From NCBI GenBank assembly GCA_026419785.1, contig JAODTK010000045.1:1-64000 (forward strand): 64,000 nt of DNA. The letters are read 5' to 3'. The notes beneath the pieces are model-generated. The model was given only the letters and a program-made list of their open reading frames with translations, did no database searches and was not told the DNA's origin. The DNA is from Sclerodactyla briareus. Its lineage: Eukaryota; Echinodermata; Holothuroidea; Dendrochirotida; Sclerodactylidae. A program made the position numbers and the translations under genes. Shown in pieces: positions 23,420 to 34,740 of the stretch; within the stretch, counting starts at the first letter, position 1, and each line of letters starts with the position of its first letter.

Positions 23420-26270
23420 CTTCTTTTGGTTATTGTTCTGAATCCTACCTTCCACATGGGACCACTGAATGTTCTTAGTTGGGTCAGGGGAAAGGCCTGG
23501 AATCAGACCGGTAAACCCATTCTAGAGAACCCAGATTATAATTATTTCTTTTCCGCCTCGTACCCGTTTCTTTCGACAGAAATTTTGACTGAATATCACA
23601 AGTTGTTCGAATTTTGTTGTTATAGCCTATGGTTTATTGTAAAAATGCTTCAGTCTCATCTTTGCTAGAATTACACATTTTTTGCCTGTGTTTCGGTAAC
23701 ATAACATATTTGTGGGTGTTATCTACCGCCCTCCAAGTCATTCTGCAAGTATGTTTACTGAAGATTTTAGCATTACCCTAGATTTACTAGTGGAGGCGAG
23801 GAAGAGTTGTTGTTTTCGCTGGTGATTATAATCTGAACCACTTACATTATGAGACTGATAATCATGTAACCAATTTTCCTATATCAGTTTTTTTTCTTGC
23901 TCGTTCTTGCCCCTTATTTCAAGACCCACTCGTATAACTGAAGATACTTCCACGTTAATTGATATATTTATGTACACTTAAAGCACAATTTGCTGCAGGT
24001 ATTGTAGTCACTGATGTTAGTGATCACTTACCTGTATTCTTTGTTCGCAGTCTTCTGGCTTAGCCTTTGAAGGGAAAACCCTCGCCATTATACGAAGTGT
24101 TTTAATGAGATAAACACACCCAATTCGTCCAGACCTGAAGTTACTATCATTGATTGGCTTTATCAGATTACGCGATGTCAACTGTGCTTAAAGCGTTTTG
24201 TCGATGTTATTTCTACAGAATTTATAATCACTCCTCTCCAGCCTATTACCCGCAGAACTACCGCAAAACGTAATCCTTGGATTACCCGTGGTCTCATTAG
24301 ATCGATCAATACGAAAAATACACTCCTATCATAAGTATCAAATTTCCAACAGCACTAATAGGGTAGATTATCAACTAACAGAAATTCTTACAACCTTATT
24401 AAGGAATGCTAAGTCTATATATCAACAATTTATTTGATGAGCGAAATCGCATTCCGCAAAGCTGTGGAAAAATATTAATCAGCTAGTTAAGTCAAGAAGA
24501 CCCAGTGATTCTGTCGATAGTAGTATATATATAATGAGACACGTACTAACTCAGCTGAAAGTGCGTGATACTTTCAATGATTATTTCTCGGCATTGCTGG
24601 TGAACTGCCAGAAAATTACCTGACTGTGCACTTACTTGATGGTTTTTTTCTACTCTATAACAATATCCCAAGTTCTTTTTTTCATCCTCCAACGAACCCG
24701 TCGAATAATAGAAATCTGAATATCGCCGTCCAACCACTTCCAGTATGTCGATATGGTGCCTGTGTCAATTTTACGTAATCATCTTTAGCCATTTGCTCAC
24801 CCCTTGCACATATTTTTAATCTTCCTTTTTCTGGCATAGTACCCGGGGAAACGAAAATTGCGAAAGTCATTCCTGTTTTTTAATCGGGTCAGACTAATAT
24901 TGCCCTCGACTTACAGACGATATCGATTCTTCCTAGCTTATCAAAATTCTTGAGAATTATTCTATAGATCGTCTTATCGTTTCCATTGATAAGCCTGAAT
25001 AAGTTCCCCATCTCAGTTGGTTTTCGGTAAGAATTATACTACCCTATATGGCGTGCCATTGACTTGACCGGCTATACTTCTCACAAGGTTTTAATAATAA
25101 GTAGTATTCGGTTGGGTTATTCCTATATTTGTCAAAAGCGTCGACCCTGTTAATCATGATATTTTCTTGAGTAAGCTCATCACTATGGTATCCGGGGTAT
25201 AGCCTACAATTGGATTTCATCAGTTTGCCTCACTGATCTGAAGCATTTTGTATATAGAATGGCAGTACATCTCCTTACAAGGGCATTACTTGTGGTGTTC
25301 CGCAAGTTCGGTCTTGGGTTCACTCTTATCTTTGATATACATAAATGATCTTCCCCTCTCATCAGATAATTGAAAATTCTGCCTTTTTGCCGATATACTA
25401 GCATCTTTTTAAATCGTATAATCCTTCAGATACTGCAGATATATCAACATGAGTCAGCAAGTGTCCGACTGGTTCAAGTCCAATAGGCTGTCATTGAATA
25501 CGGGTAAAACACATTTCGTCTTGATTCCATCCTTTCCAGTACCGCACAACCCCTAACATGAAAATTTAATTGATTGAACATACATTCTCAGGCGAGGTCA
25601 GTAACTTTCTTGGACTCTGTATTGATTTCCACTTTGAACTGAATTTCATATAAATGCAATCTGTACCAAAGTAGCTAGAACTTATATAGAACTATATAAA
25701 CTTAAAACAATAGTCCCTCAGAGTGTGCTCCTTACACTGTAAAACTGCTTTGATTGATTCCCAGTTATCGTATTGTAATATTGTCTTGGAAATGCTCACT
25801 CCACTTATATGATAAATTCATCTTTTACAGAAGAAGAGTTCGTATTATCACTGGAGCGGTTTATGATAATACACTGTTCTATTTAATCAACTCAAAATTC
25901 CAGAATTGTCGAATTTACGACTTACAGCTTGGTTTTCTGTTTCAATGGTTTATTCCAGACTTCCTCGTAATTTCCGCTCGTTGTTCAGGTTACATAACTC
26001 CCATTATTCAACCAGAGGTGCTAACAACATTGAAATACTACAGCCAAACAGTAGTAACTCCAAAGGTCTATGAGGTTCTGTGGAGCGAAATGGTGGAATG
26101 ATTGCATTACTCACTGAAGGAAAATCCATCAATACCCAGCTTTATAAAGGCATATAAACTACATCTATTGCTGTCTTGAGCATTCTTTGTCAGCCTGTTT
26201 TACTGAGGTTACTGGCGTATGCGTGTTATTGTATGTCAATAGTAAGAAGGGGAGGGGGGTTGTTTCTTTA
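23420..26270 (+). mobile_element. LINE, CR1/L2-like, degenerate but nearly full pol
   Basis: Endonuclease signatures: VGVIYRPPSHSAS-like (23,713-23,750); GDYNLNHLHYE (23,823-23,856, frameshifted); TRITEDTSTLIDIFMY (23,931-23,978); and IVVTDVSDHLPVFFVR (24,001-24,048). Reverse transcriptase signatures: AKVIPVF-SGQTN (near 24,860-24,905); SILPSLSKFL (24,928-24,957); a VGFR/GFRK-like box (25,017); SVDPVNHDIFLSKL (25,136-25,177); GVPQV (25,297); CLFADIL (25,380-25,400); and VSNFLGLCIDFHF (25,599-25,638). The C-terminal LW-x-EM / FIKAYKLHLL stretch runs 26,080-26,170. Stops and frameshifts are frequent. It lies inside the nested insertion of the 21,509-28,698 composite. Confidence 0.85.
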
Positions 26271-26715
26271 GTAGTTTACATATTATTACTTGCATTATTA
26301 TAGGGGGTCTACCTGTGAAAGCTTTTCCTTTTATAGACCTCCTCCCAAACATCACTATATTTAATCATGGGGCTGTGCTTTTTGTGGAAATCAGGAACTG
26401 AACTTGAACGATATTCATTCTTATATAGCGCAATATACAATGTAGGAAATATCTCGCGCGCTCCATAATTTTTTTGCTGTCTAGTTCGGACATCGGGCCT
26501 CAAGTGTTTTTTGTGAAATCGAAGTGCAAGATATATATTGTTAAAATTGAGTGCAATTGTTATCGATGCCTCCAGCGGGCTAGAAATACCATGTCTAGGA
26601 AGGCAATTCGTAAAATATAGTCACAGAGTTACAAAATCGCACTCAAGGAACTATTTTGCACGGAATCTAATAGCTATCGTGCACGTGGTTTACCATACTG
26701 ACAGCGAAACAACTA

Positions 26716-28019
26716 TCAGTATACCGAACGGACGAAATTCTTGCATATTTCTCGGACATCAATAAAAAGAAAATGGCTCGGGAGACGGAAAGGGGGGTCG
26801 CTAGGAGAGTAGACACCCCTTACTGACCCCATGGGCTCAACGGTGGGGGACTGTGGGCATGTCCCCCCCATTCTCAAAAGTGGGGGAAATTTAAAAAATA
26901 AATTTTGTCCCCCCCCCACTTTTCCGCCGTATAAAAAAATAATAGCACATCCTGATTTTGATTCACTCTAAACTGATTCACTTCTAACCAAACAATAATC
27001 TCGTTGAAAATTGTCTCAAATCCACGGATTCAGGTGGCGGACCCAGGTGGAGGTCTGGACCCGACTAGGGCCGAATTGTAAGGATTACCCATGCTTCAAG
27101 CCGAGTTCTCGACATTTGATCGAATAGCCAAAGTTCATAATTTTTCGATTCTCTTTTCGCCCGCAATGGCGTTTTTTCCAGGCGTTGTTAGGCTAAATAG
27201 CGATGTAATCGCTTCTAAATCATTTCGTTACGCCAAAATCGATTACTTTATGAAGCTTGGGGGCAGACTGCCCCCCCCCCCCCATTCTTCTAGATGAACA
27301 GCGCGAATAATTGGAAAATTTGGGTTGGAAGAAAGCTAAGTGAAAAAATGCTGACGTTTGCAGTCTTTTTCGATAAAATCCACTGAAAACATGCGTTCGT
27401 CGTTGGCCATGGACCGCCTTGTAAAATCGGTACACATTTTCTGCTCCGAAATTTGAGTGGTCCCATACGCCTTGGCTTTTTTCCTTCGATCCCACCATAG
27501 ACGTTTAGTAGCGCCTGGATCCACGCAAACAAAGCCAGAGTAGGAAAGGTATAAAAAATACCATGTGATATACTCGGGTGAATCATCTTAGTATGCACAT
27601 ACAATTTTTTTGTCGTGTCTTTTACTTAAATCACACCTGTAGATGGGTGCTATTGAGCCTGGCAGATGCCGTTTCCGTCGATCTGGAGGGTATGCAAATC
27701 TGAAATTTTTCTCTGTTTTATGCTCCGCGCCAACCGATGGGTGACCTCCGCTTAGATTGTCATTTCCATCCGATGTGTCCCCCCCCCCCACACTGTTCGA
27801 ACGCTCCGACGCCCTGACTGACCCCTTGAGTTCCTCCGCTATGTCGAGACAGCTGAGTGAAGAGTGTGATTTGGCATAGTGCATTGTGGATGAGTTATCT
27901 GGACTGTCTTCCTGAAGTAGGTTAAAAGACTGAAAGGCGTCTGAAGGGAGACAAATAATTTCCAAGCAGCGCCTATTACAGTTATGCATATTGGCCTCTG
28001 GAAATTGGACTAAAACCAC
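26716..28019 (-). pseudogene. Unidentified ORF interrupted by a hAT-like element
   Basis: On the minus strand an open frame runs from 28,019 to the target site at 27,817-27,824. Across the 26,830-27,816 insertion the same frame resumes at 26,829 and stops at 26,716. Removing the element and one target copy joins ...DIAEELKGSV to RGVYSPSDPPFRL... without a shift, giving about 100 residues. Further open frames upstream (28,010-28,245, for example SKRIKCLRSADCRFLLSKAR) may be part of the same gene or repeat. No family is recognised. It could be part of a mobile element rather than a host gene. Confidence 0.35.
26830..27816 (+). mobile_element. Non-autonomous hAT-like element, 987 bp, perfect TSD
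   Basis: Perfect 8-bp target duplication ACTGACCC at 26,822-26,829 and 27,817-27,824. The left end is CATGGGCTCAACGGTGG; the right end GACGCCCTG is its inverted relative. Internal order matches 8,122-9,146: G/C tracts, CTAACCAAACAATAATC (26,984), TTACCCATGCTTC (27,084), a C tract (27,271-27,284), TTTCCTTCGATCC, TGTAGATGGGTGCTATTGAG (27,639), CTCCGCTTAGAT and a terminal C tract. The GC hairpin at the usual place is eroded. Probably mobilised by a hAT transposase encoded elsewhere. Confidence 0.85.
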
Positions 28020-28698
28020 AACGTTTCAAACTTTACAATATTTACAAACTTTTGCTCATTCATCGGGCTTTCGACAAGAGAAATCGGCAATCTGCTGACC
28101 TGAGGCATTTTATCCTCTTTGACAGGTTTGTCTGCCTGATTGTGCTCATTATTGGCCAAGCGGTTGTCCCTGCGAATCTGCAAACTTGCTTTAACTTCCA
28201 TAATGTGTTGGAGCAGTCTGACTCCTCATCCGCCTCGTTTGCCAACGCTTCGTGTTGTAATCAATCGACATTTTATTGTGAATCTACCCTTTATTTAGGA
28301 GCAAAAAAGAAGGAATAGTCTCCCTTATGTTCTAGTGAGAAAACTTGAAAGCTTCCTAAAACTTTCATTTCGCCCGAATAGTGCCTTCAAATGTCTTGCT
28401 CAAGACATAGAAACAGGAGGTAACGGTTGTCCGCGCGCGTAGTCCGCGGGAATTCTGGACAATCAGGTTCGGAATAAAGGGGTACTGTGTCTTTGTGGAG
28501 GATTTCTCTTCAACATGATCGTCCCACACAGACATTTAACGAATAACGTGTGTAAACGTCATGTAATTTTGTCCTTCATCGAGTATCCAAAAAGTGGGGG
28601 GGACATTTGATATGATGTCCCCCCCCCCACTTCGAAAGTTGGGGACGTGTCCCCTACCCCCCCCCCGCCTCCCCCCCCCCCAGGGTCGACGGCCCATG

Positions 28699-30545
28699 CC
28701 GACGATACAATCCGAGTTCTAGTGAAACCATCGCAGGAATTACAGAATTAATGCTAGTTAGCACTGATATGTGTGAAGTTAGCACATAGTGTTCAGGTCA
28801 CTAGAAAAACGATGAAACAGTGGAAATGAAATTGTTGCAATTTTCGAGCCTTGACATTGAAAGTCTAAAGTTGAACAACTGCATGCTGGAAAACGCACCC
28901 CAAGAAAAACTACTGGATGTGACCGAACATTATCGTGAATTCACATATAAACTTGTCAAGGAAGAATTGCTTTCTTATTAAAACCCTTTATTGAGAACAC
29001 TACTTGCAAGATCTTAGCATGGTTATCCTCTTCCTAAAGTATATATTAAGCTATGCAATACTTTATTCACACTTTTTCTCTCTCCAAAAACATTACCGTG
29101 TTAACTAATTTGAACGATAAGGCTTCTATGGGAATTATGAAATACACAGTGGAACTATTGAAACAAAATATCTCATTATTCTCTGAGGCGGTCTGTGTGG
29201 CCACTCTTTTGCAAAATTAAATATCTACGTCTATTCGAAATGAAGTCTAATAATAAAAGGCAGTAGCGTCAGGGAACGATTTCCTTCTTTTTACTGCTGA
29301 TGACCAATTGAGAAATTCATATGATGGTCTTTTTTCTTCGTGATGCACGAAACAAACATCAATACAAGTTTGGAGTCATGATATTCTGACACAAAAATCG
29401 AACACTTATCACAGAAGTTGCTGACCTTTACGCAGTCGTAAAAAGGTGTAACAACGTTGCACCGTGATTATTAAAAGATGTACAAAGAGACGCGTTGGTG
29501 AGTTGCATTTGAAATAGATTCATAATGAGTGGCGAGATATCTATGAGGGAAGGAGGGAAATGGGGGTGGGAGAAAGGCGATCAGAAGGTACGCACTTTTG
29601 TACTTCTTCACCGCGTGTATATAGTGTAGCATTACAAGCCATTGACATGGGCAGTGATTCCCATTTTCGGATACCCCCACAAGTTGGAGTTTCTACACAG
29701 ATTGAATTAATGATTTAACAATCTTGAGTTTGTATTTTTGGTTCCGGAGCGAATTAAAAAAATATTTCACTGGCTGAATCAATATTGCCGATTTGGTAAT
29801 CCCGGCCATGTTAACCGAATGGTGTGAATCAGGCCAAAAAAGGTTAATACTGGTGAAAGGTAATTGAGACCTTGTGCATCTCCTGAAAATGGGGGTTGTA
29901 GGGGATTACCGATTGATGTTGCTACTGCAATACTCAATGGGCTTCATTAAAGGGGCGATATGTCAACTCATGATGCTTTTTGGTGAGAAGCGATGGTAAG
30001 CCGTCTTCCAAAGTTATATTATCTAAATTTCTCTCTTTTTTTCACCTTCCATACGCACTCACATAAACTGGGTCCTTCACGTCGACACGACTATCCATCA
30101 CAAACTGACATCACCAAGACGATTTTCATTCAATGCTGCAAAAGACGTGAATCATGTACCCGAAAATGGTTGGAAGCAAAAATACTAAGTCATTTCAACT
30201 TCAATAACATGAATTGTATAGGTTTATATTAAGTTTTTTGATTGTATATGAATTTTTATTCTGCATGGTTTTGTTTGACAAATTACTTTTTGAGCTGATT
30301 AATGATTTTGATTCCTATTTGTTTTGTATCCAATATGACTGTTTAATCATCAATTTATCATTCTCTCCTTACTTTCAATTGTGGGCTACCATTTTAAACT
30401 TTCAATGGATCATATATGAATTTTGGACGTTTATATTGGCTATAGATTTGGGCCTCGGGTGTAGGGGTAGATAAGCGTTTGTAACCGAGTCACGAATTTA
30501 TAATTTTCATCTTAATAAATGAAGAAAATTAGAAAAAAAATATGA
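28699..30545 (+). mobile_element. LINE 3' part (copy A of the duplicated LINE)
   Basis: Matches copy B 60,441-61,500: GGAAGAATTGCTTTCTTATTAAAACC (28,963) with 60,712; TTCATTCAATGCTGCAAAAG (30,125) with 61,067; and CGGGTCACTACC-like with CGAGTCACGAAT (30,486) and 61,446. The terminal block GGGCCTCGGGTG... ends in TTAATAAATGAAGAAAATT. The reading frame is destroyed. 29,040-29,880 has no clear counterpart in B and no gene. The open frames at 29,993-30,232 and 30,214-30,474 are remnants, not genes. Confidence 0.6.
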
Positions 30546-30995
30546 ATTAGACTTTGATCGACTGCAGCCCTCACTTCCCGTGACTAATCTGACATGAATG
30601 CATGAGCTAAACTGTTTGAACTGGGGGAGATTGTGAGTGACTGTTTATAGTTCTTAACGCACAATAAACACATTAACTCCAGCACCCCATACCTTGTCAG
30701 TGATAAATTCTCCTAAATCTGTCTCATGGTTCATTCCTCCACTGACGCTTCAACTAAATGAGATTTAGATAATGGAAAAACAATATGTTAGAAAGATTTT
30801 AGCCATTATTTCTCCTCAGTCCCTCATCATGTAGCCGGTCGACTATCCTTTAGGCAGGGGAATTCGTTACCCTTACGGCTTTTCTTCGAGCTTAGCACTG
30901 ATGTTACTGTGCAAAAATATAGGAATGAACGATACGACTTGTAATCTCGAACATTGTTATACAAATAATTTCAACGGCACTATTCCCTAGATCAC
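30546..30995. other. Duplicated non-coding tract, left part (copy A)
   Basis: Aligns with 61,650-62,210 of copy B: GTGAGTGACTGTTTATAGTT with GTGAGCGAACAGTAATAGTT; AGAAAGATTTTAGCCATTATTTC in both; TTCAACGGCACTATTCCCTAGATCAC with 62,187-62,211. Copy B has an AT microsatellite (61,890-62,055) where A has none. No coding frame is shared. Confidence 0.6.
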
Positions 30996-31396
30996 CAGGC
31001 GAGGATCCAGGAGAGGGGGCATCCCCCATAGAAGAAAATTCTCTGAGGATTTTTTTTTTTTTTTTTTTGCCGGCCTTGATGCTGAACGCTTGAGGTTAAA
31101 AGTTGACACAAGCCCCATCTGCAATCTGTACCACAGGCAGAAGAAGCAACACGATGAGGATGGGTTGTATGGTTAGGTATTCTTAGCTCCTCAAAAGCTA
31201 TCGCGTTCTAGGCACGGCACACTACTATTAGTTAGGTAGTAACGGACCGAGTGCGCTGTCCAGGGCTATAATTATTTGCGACGACATGTGGGTGATTTCC
31301 CCACGTTAGGCGGCAAACGCAATTGATGTGTTGCGGCGAAAACAAACACTCTTTGATGATGAAGAAGAAACATTTCCGGTCGGCAGGGACTTTAGC

Positions 31397-32412
31397 CAGG
31401 GCGTCAACAGGTGGGGGACGGGGGCATGTCCCCCCCACTTCCAAAAGTGGGAGGGGGGATGTCACATCTTGTGCCCCCCCCCTCCTCACTTTACCAGACA
31501 AGAAAAAATTAATAGGCACATGCCCAAAGTTGTAGCACTCTAAAACTGAATCAATTTTTGTATAACCAACAAAAATCGCGTTGGCAGTAATTGTCCTAAG
31601 TCCACTAACTCCAGGGCGGACCCCGGGTGAAGATCGGGACCCGACTAGAGCCGAATTCAAAGGATTACCCATGTTTCATACAAAATTCTCGAATTTTTAA
31701 ATCGATAGCCAAAAGTGCATAAATTTTGTTTGCCGCCAACAGGTGGTTTTATCCAGGAGTGTTGTAGGCTAAAAATGCGATGTAATGACTTCGAATAATT
31801 TTGTTCACTCGAGAATTCAGGGAGCCGGGGGGGAGGACTACCCCCCCCCTCCCACCCCCCCCCCCCCCCCCCCCCCCCACTCCCAATTTTTCGGAGATGA
31901 AAAGTTCGTGGAAAATCGGGAACGCAAAAAACAAAGTGAAAAAAATGCGTTCATTTTTTGCAACTTTTTCACATAATATGCCCGGAAAACGCAGGGCAGT
32001 CCCGATGACTGACTGTAAATCGGGTAAAATGGTTCTGCGCCCGAATTGGAAATGGGTCCCGTACGCCTCTAGCGCTTTTCCTTTCGATCCAACCAGGGAC
32101 TGTTCGGTAGACCCCTGGACCCAGGCAAACAAAGCCAGAGTAGAAAGGTAATGCAAAAATGTTGTGATGTGATATTCGGTAAATCATTTCAGTATGCCAC
32201 AATGACATCTTTTTGGTGTGTCTTTTACTCAAATCAAAAATGTAGATGGGTGGTATTGAGCCTGGTAAGTGTCATTTCCTGCGATCTGAGGTATGAGAAT
32301 TGAATTTTCTTGCAAGCTTCGCGCCAACTTATGGTGGCGCTCTCGCTTCAAGCTGGTCATTCGCATTGCGAGTGTCCCCCCCCCACACTTTTCAAAACGG
32401 ATCGACCGCCCC
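31397..32412 (+). mobile_element. Non-autonomous hAT-like element, 1.02 kb, nested
   Basis: Starts CAGGGCGTCAACAGGTGG and ends near CGACCGCCCC, flanked by ACTTTAGC and AGTTTGAGC, a near match with one extra base. The order of blocks is that of 8,122-9,146 and 26,830-27,816, including GGATTACCCATGTTTCATAC (31,661), TTCGAATAATTTTGTTCACT (31,789), a 27-base C-rich tract (31,841-31,879), TTTCCTTTCGATCC (32,078) and GTAGATGGGTGGTATTGAGC (32,240). Open frames on either strand cross the tracts and are not genes. Confidence 0.75.
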
Positions 32413-33294
32413 AGTTTGAGCTACATCTTGTCGTACATGCGTGGGTAAATGTACCACGAGGACCCTTCGGTCGTCGATTAGATAGCAATGTGGGAAGACG
32501 AATAATTGAGTGTACGGTTGAGTTGGCAATGTTCTCCATACGGACTTACCGGTTGCATGCGCGCACATGGGATGGGTCTGTCTGTACTCGATTAAATCAC
32601 GATAAATCACCCCACCCCTCTTGGAAGAATCTGTATCCTGCCTGGTCAAAGTATGTGCTATAAGGTGCAAAATCAATTTTACTTACCCTGAGGGGATGAG
32701 TACAAACATACTATGGCCATTGTTGGGGGGATCGTAGTCTCGTCCATCAGTTAGGAAGGGTGTGCAGCTTGATCAGGCGTTTCGGGGCACAAGTTTGGGG
32801 CTAACCGATGTTGCGTGAAAATACATTATCACAAGCTTTCGAAAATTGACCCATATTTACGCACAACCAAAAACAAATTATTCTGGTCCCCCCCCCCCTC
32901 CCCCTCCCGAAAGCTCGACACGTCAATTAGCGTTGATCTGGGCAATTGAGGCTGTGCTCGTTGTGTGCAACTGGTAGACCGCGGCGTTTGAGTCAGATAC
33001 CTTCAAAGTATCCAAAACATTGTTCATTTCACTCATCCGATTGCGATTATGGATAAGAGTCAAATTCCATACGCGCCGTGGAAAATCTTGTGAAGACTTT
33101 GTCCATTCAACGCACCAAAAATGTGTATATTTGGGATCATTACTTGCAAATGTCGTAGTACTAACGTTGAAGGGTGTTAACATACAGGAGCTAGTCTTAA
33201 TGGACCACCAGGTGTTACTTCAAAAATCAATTGAACCAATCATTTCAGAATTTGTGGTTATGCTGTTTTAAACAAAAATACGCGAGAAATGCCG

Positions 33295-33461
33295 TTCCGG
33301 CCATTCGGAGGTCTCTCAGACCAGAATTTTCTGCGCCAACACCGGTGCGCTCCGCTAGATGGTCACATGATTGAATCTTTCATATTGCCAGCCCCACACA
33401 CGCCCAGACCTCGGCACCCCACAGGGCCTCCTAATGAAAAAAATCTCTGGCTACGCCACTG
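33295..33461 (+). repeat. Right-end fragment of a hAT-like element
   Basis: Contains CGCCAACACCGGTGCGCTCCGCTAGATGG-like sequence (33,332-33,361), equivalent to the right-terminal region of the 1-kb family, but ends TCTGGCTACGCCACTG (33,446-33,461), a different end type (reversed CAGTGGCGTAGCCAGA). Only one end is seen. Confidence 0.45.
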
Positions 33462-34059
33462 ATCAGATACGTGCGTTGTTAATCAAATTAACCGTTCAGT
33501 ATTAGGGGAATATTCAGTGCGCAGCACCGATTTGGGGTGTCGCGCCTCTGCGCTACCAATTTCTTTCACAATGAGTATGAATGATAATTGTTTTTGGCGC
33601 CCCCTCTAACCGAAAATCATGGATCCGCCCTGATGCACGTCGATCACGACGCGGAAGTTCCATGAAGTCTCATCCACTTTCTTCAATATCAGTTGCCTCT
33701 CATTACCCCTACCACCACATTGGAAAGTTCGGTGAAGCCACGAAGATTTGGCGTTGTTTGGGTTTGTCTCTGCATACCATTCGATAAAGACTCCTCAAGA
33801 ATGTTCGAGTTTCTAATCTGCGTGTTTGCCAACGAATAATAAAATGTGCCGTTTCATATAGCCTCTACACCGTACATAGCAAAGTCTCAGAGCGTTGGAG
33901 TCCATTCCCCCTGGTCAATGGTAATTTGTTCGGCCCGCACCATAGGCACACTTTCGAAGATCACAATCCTGGCAACGCCAATGGTTTGCCCCCCACAACA
34001 TGTCCCGGGGACATTTTTCGTCACATGGCTGCCGTAATCAGGCGTACTTGTGATTACAA

Positions 34060-34225
34060 GTAGTTAACCTCTCAAAGTTTCCCAATAACGCCTGGGTCGG
34101 ACGAAGCAACGGAGATAAAGCGCCTTGGCCAAGGACGCACGGAAAGGCCAACCGGCGGGCCGGGATTCGAACTCGGAACCCATTCGATCATCCTAAGCTT
34201 CTACCGACTGAGAATCCGATCTCAC
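34060..34225 (-). repeat. tRNA-derived SINE
   Basis: On the minus strand CTCAGTCGGTAGAAGC (34,199-34,214) matches an RNA polymerase III A box and CGAGTTCGAATCCCGG (34,161-34,176) a B box. Their spacing is that of a tRNA head. The body follows with TTGGCCTTTCCGTGCGTCC, GGCCAAGGCGCTTTATC and a CCCAGGCGTTATTGGG palindrome (34,084-34,099). The tRNA stems do not close, so it is a SINE rather than a functional tRNA. It lies in copy A; the corresponding place in copy B (before 62,830) lacks it. Confidence 0.65.
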
Positions 34226-34227
34226 AA

Positions 34228-34740
34228 AAGCTTCAGACAATGGCCCCTTTGTTTGGAGTGAACACGAGAATAAATTAAAAAATATGAAGGGAAGGGCCAT
34301 CATTGTACTGTAACAAAATCCGAGTTTGCATCCCAAAGACAGAATTGAACGAGATCACAAATGTGATGGTTTTGCTACGACGTTCCTTGTGCTTCTGCGA
34401 ACCATGTTTACATGGAGAGACAGGAGAAAGTTGACACGAGAAGGGGAAGACACTTGGGAAAGACGTTTTTGAATGCGATAGTCGCGGTGTTAGTACCTGG
34501 CTATCCCGGTAATGCAACAGGAATATTACAACAACTCGGCTATCACAGACCACCATGGTTATGTTGACAACAAACCACATACCTGAATGGGAGGAAGTTA
34601 AAGTTCTTGCTAATGAATCAGACAGATCACAGAATCAGACAGTCCAGGAGAGATAAACAGGAACATACCATGAACAGAGACGAAGATGGCTACAAGCTAA
34701 AGACAGGTACGATAGTCTCCTACTCTTGGCTCAAAGGACA
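34228..34740. other. Duplicated tract, right part (copy A)
   Basis: Aligns with 62,825-63,405: CTTCAGACAATGGCCCCTTTG with CTTCAGACAATGGCGTCTTTG; GTGTTAGTACC in both; CATACCTGAATGGGAGGAAGTT (34,579) with CTACCTGAATGGGAGGAAGTT (63,188); and TCTTGGCTCAAA at the right limit (34,724 and 63,393). The sharing is strong in short blocks but no frame stays open in both copies. Possibly an old mobile element or a decayed gene; not identified. Confidence 0.5.

Larger units (their letters stand above)
21509..28698 (-). mobile_element. hAT-like element split by a nested 6-kb insertion
   Basis: The left end CATGGGCGTCAATCTG follows CCGACTAT (21,501-21,508). The right end, reversed CATGGGCCGTCGACCCTGG, precedes CCGACGAT (28,699-28,706), a 7/8 match of target duplications. 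21,509-22,370 is the 8,122-type element in reverse: the C-rich terminal block, the GCGCGC-GAA-GCGCGC hairpin (21,971-21,985), GAGTGAACAAAATGATTCGG and ACATGGGTAATCC. The matching other end reappears only at 28,575-28,698. The 6.2 kb between carries a LINE, a further hAT-like copy and other DNA. Copy B has the uninterrupted target CCGACCAT at 60,441-60,448. Confidence 0.8.
30996..33632. mobile_element. DNA-transposon insertion, 2.6 kb, with nested element
   Basis: Left end CAGGCGAGGATCCAGG; the right end reversed is CAGGGCGGATCCATG: inverted termini of a type common in invertebrate hAT-like elements. The left flank TAGATCAC and TCGATCAC at 33,640-33,647 look like the 8-bp target copies, though seven extra bases separate the right end from its copy. 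Copy B carries a single TAGATCAC followed by the same ACGAC continuation (62,204-62,216). A T tract lies at 31,052-31,068. Nested inside are the 31,397-32,412 element and a fragment at 33,295-33,461. No transposase was found. Confidence 0.6.
16960..34740. repeat. Segmental duplication, copy A (transposon-swollen)
   Basis: Blocks match copy B at 57,400-63,410 in the same order and orientation: 17,080-17,760 with 57,500-58,625; 18,434-18,560 with 58,635-58,765; 19,140-19,300 and 21,430-21,508 with 60,160-60,450; 28,699-30,990 with 60,441-62,210; 33,645-33,800 with 62,205-62,350; and 34,228-34,740 with 62,825-63,405. The intervening sequence in A is mostly identifiable transposon insertion. By eye the matched blocks are about 70-85% identical with many indels, so the duplication is old. 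Confidence 0.8.
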
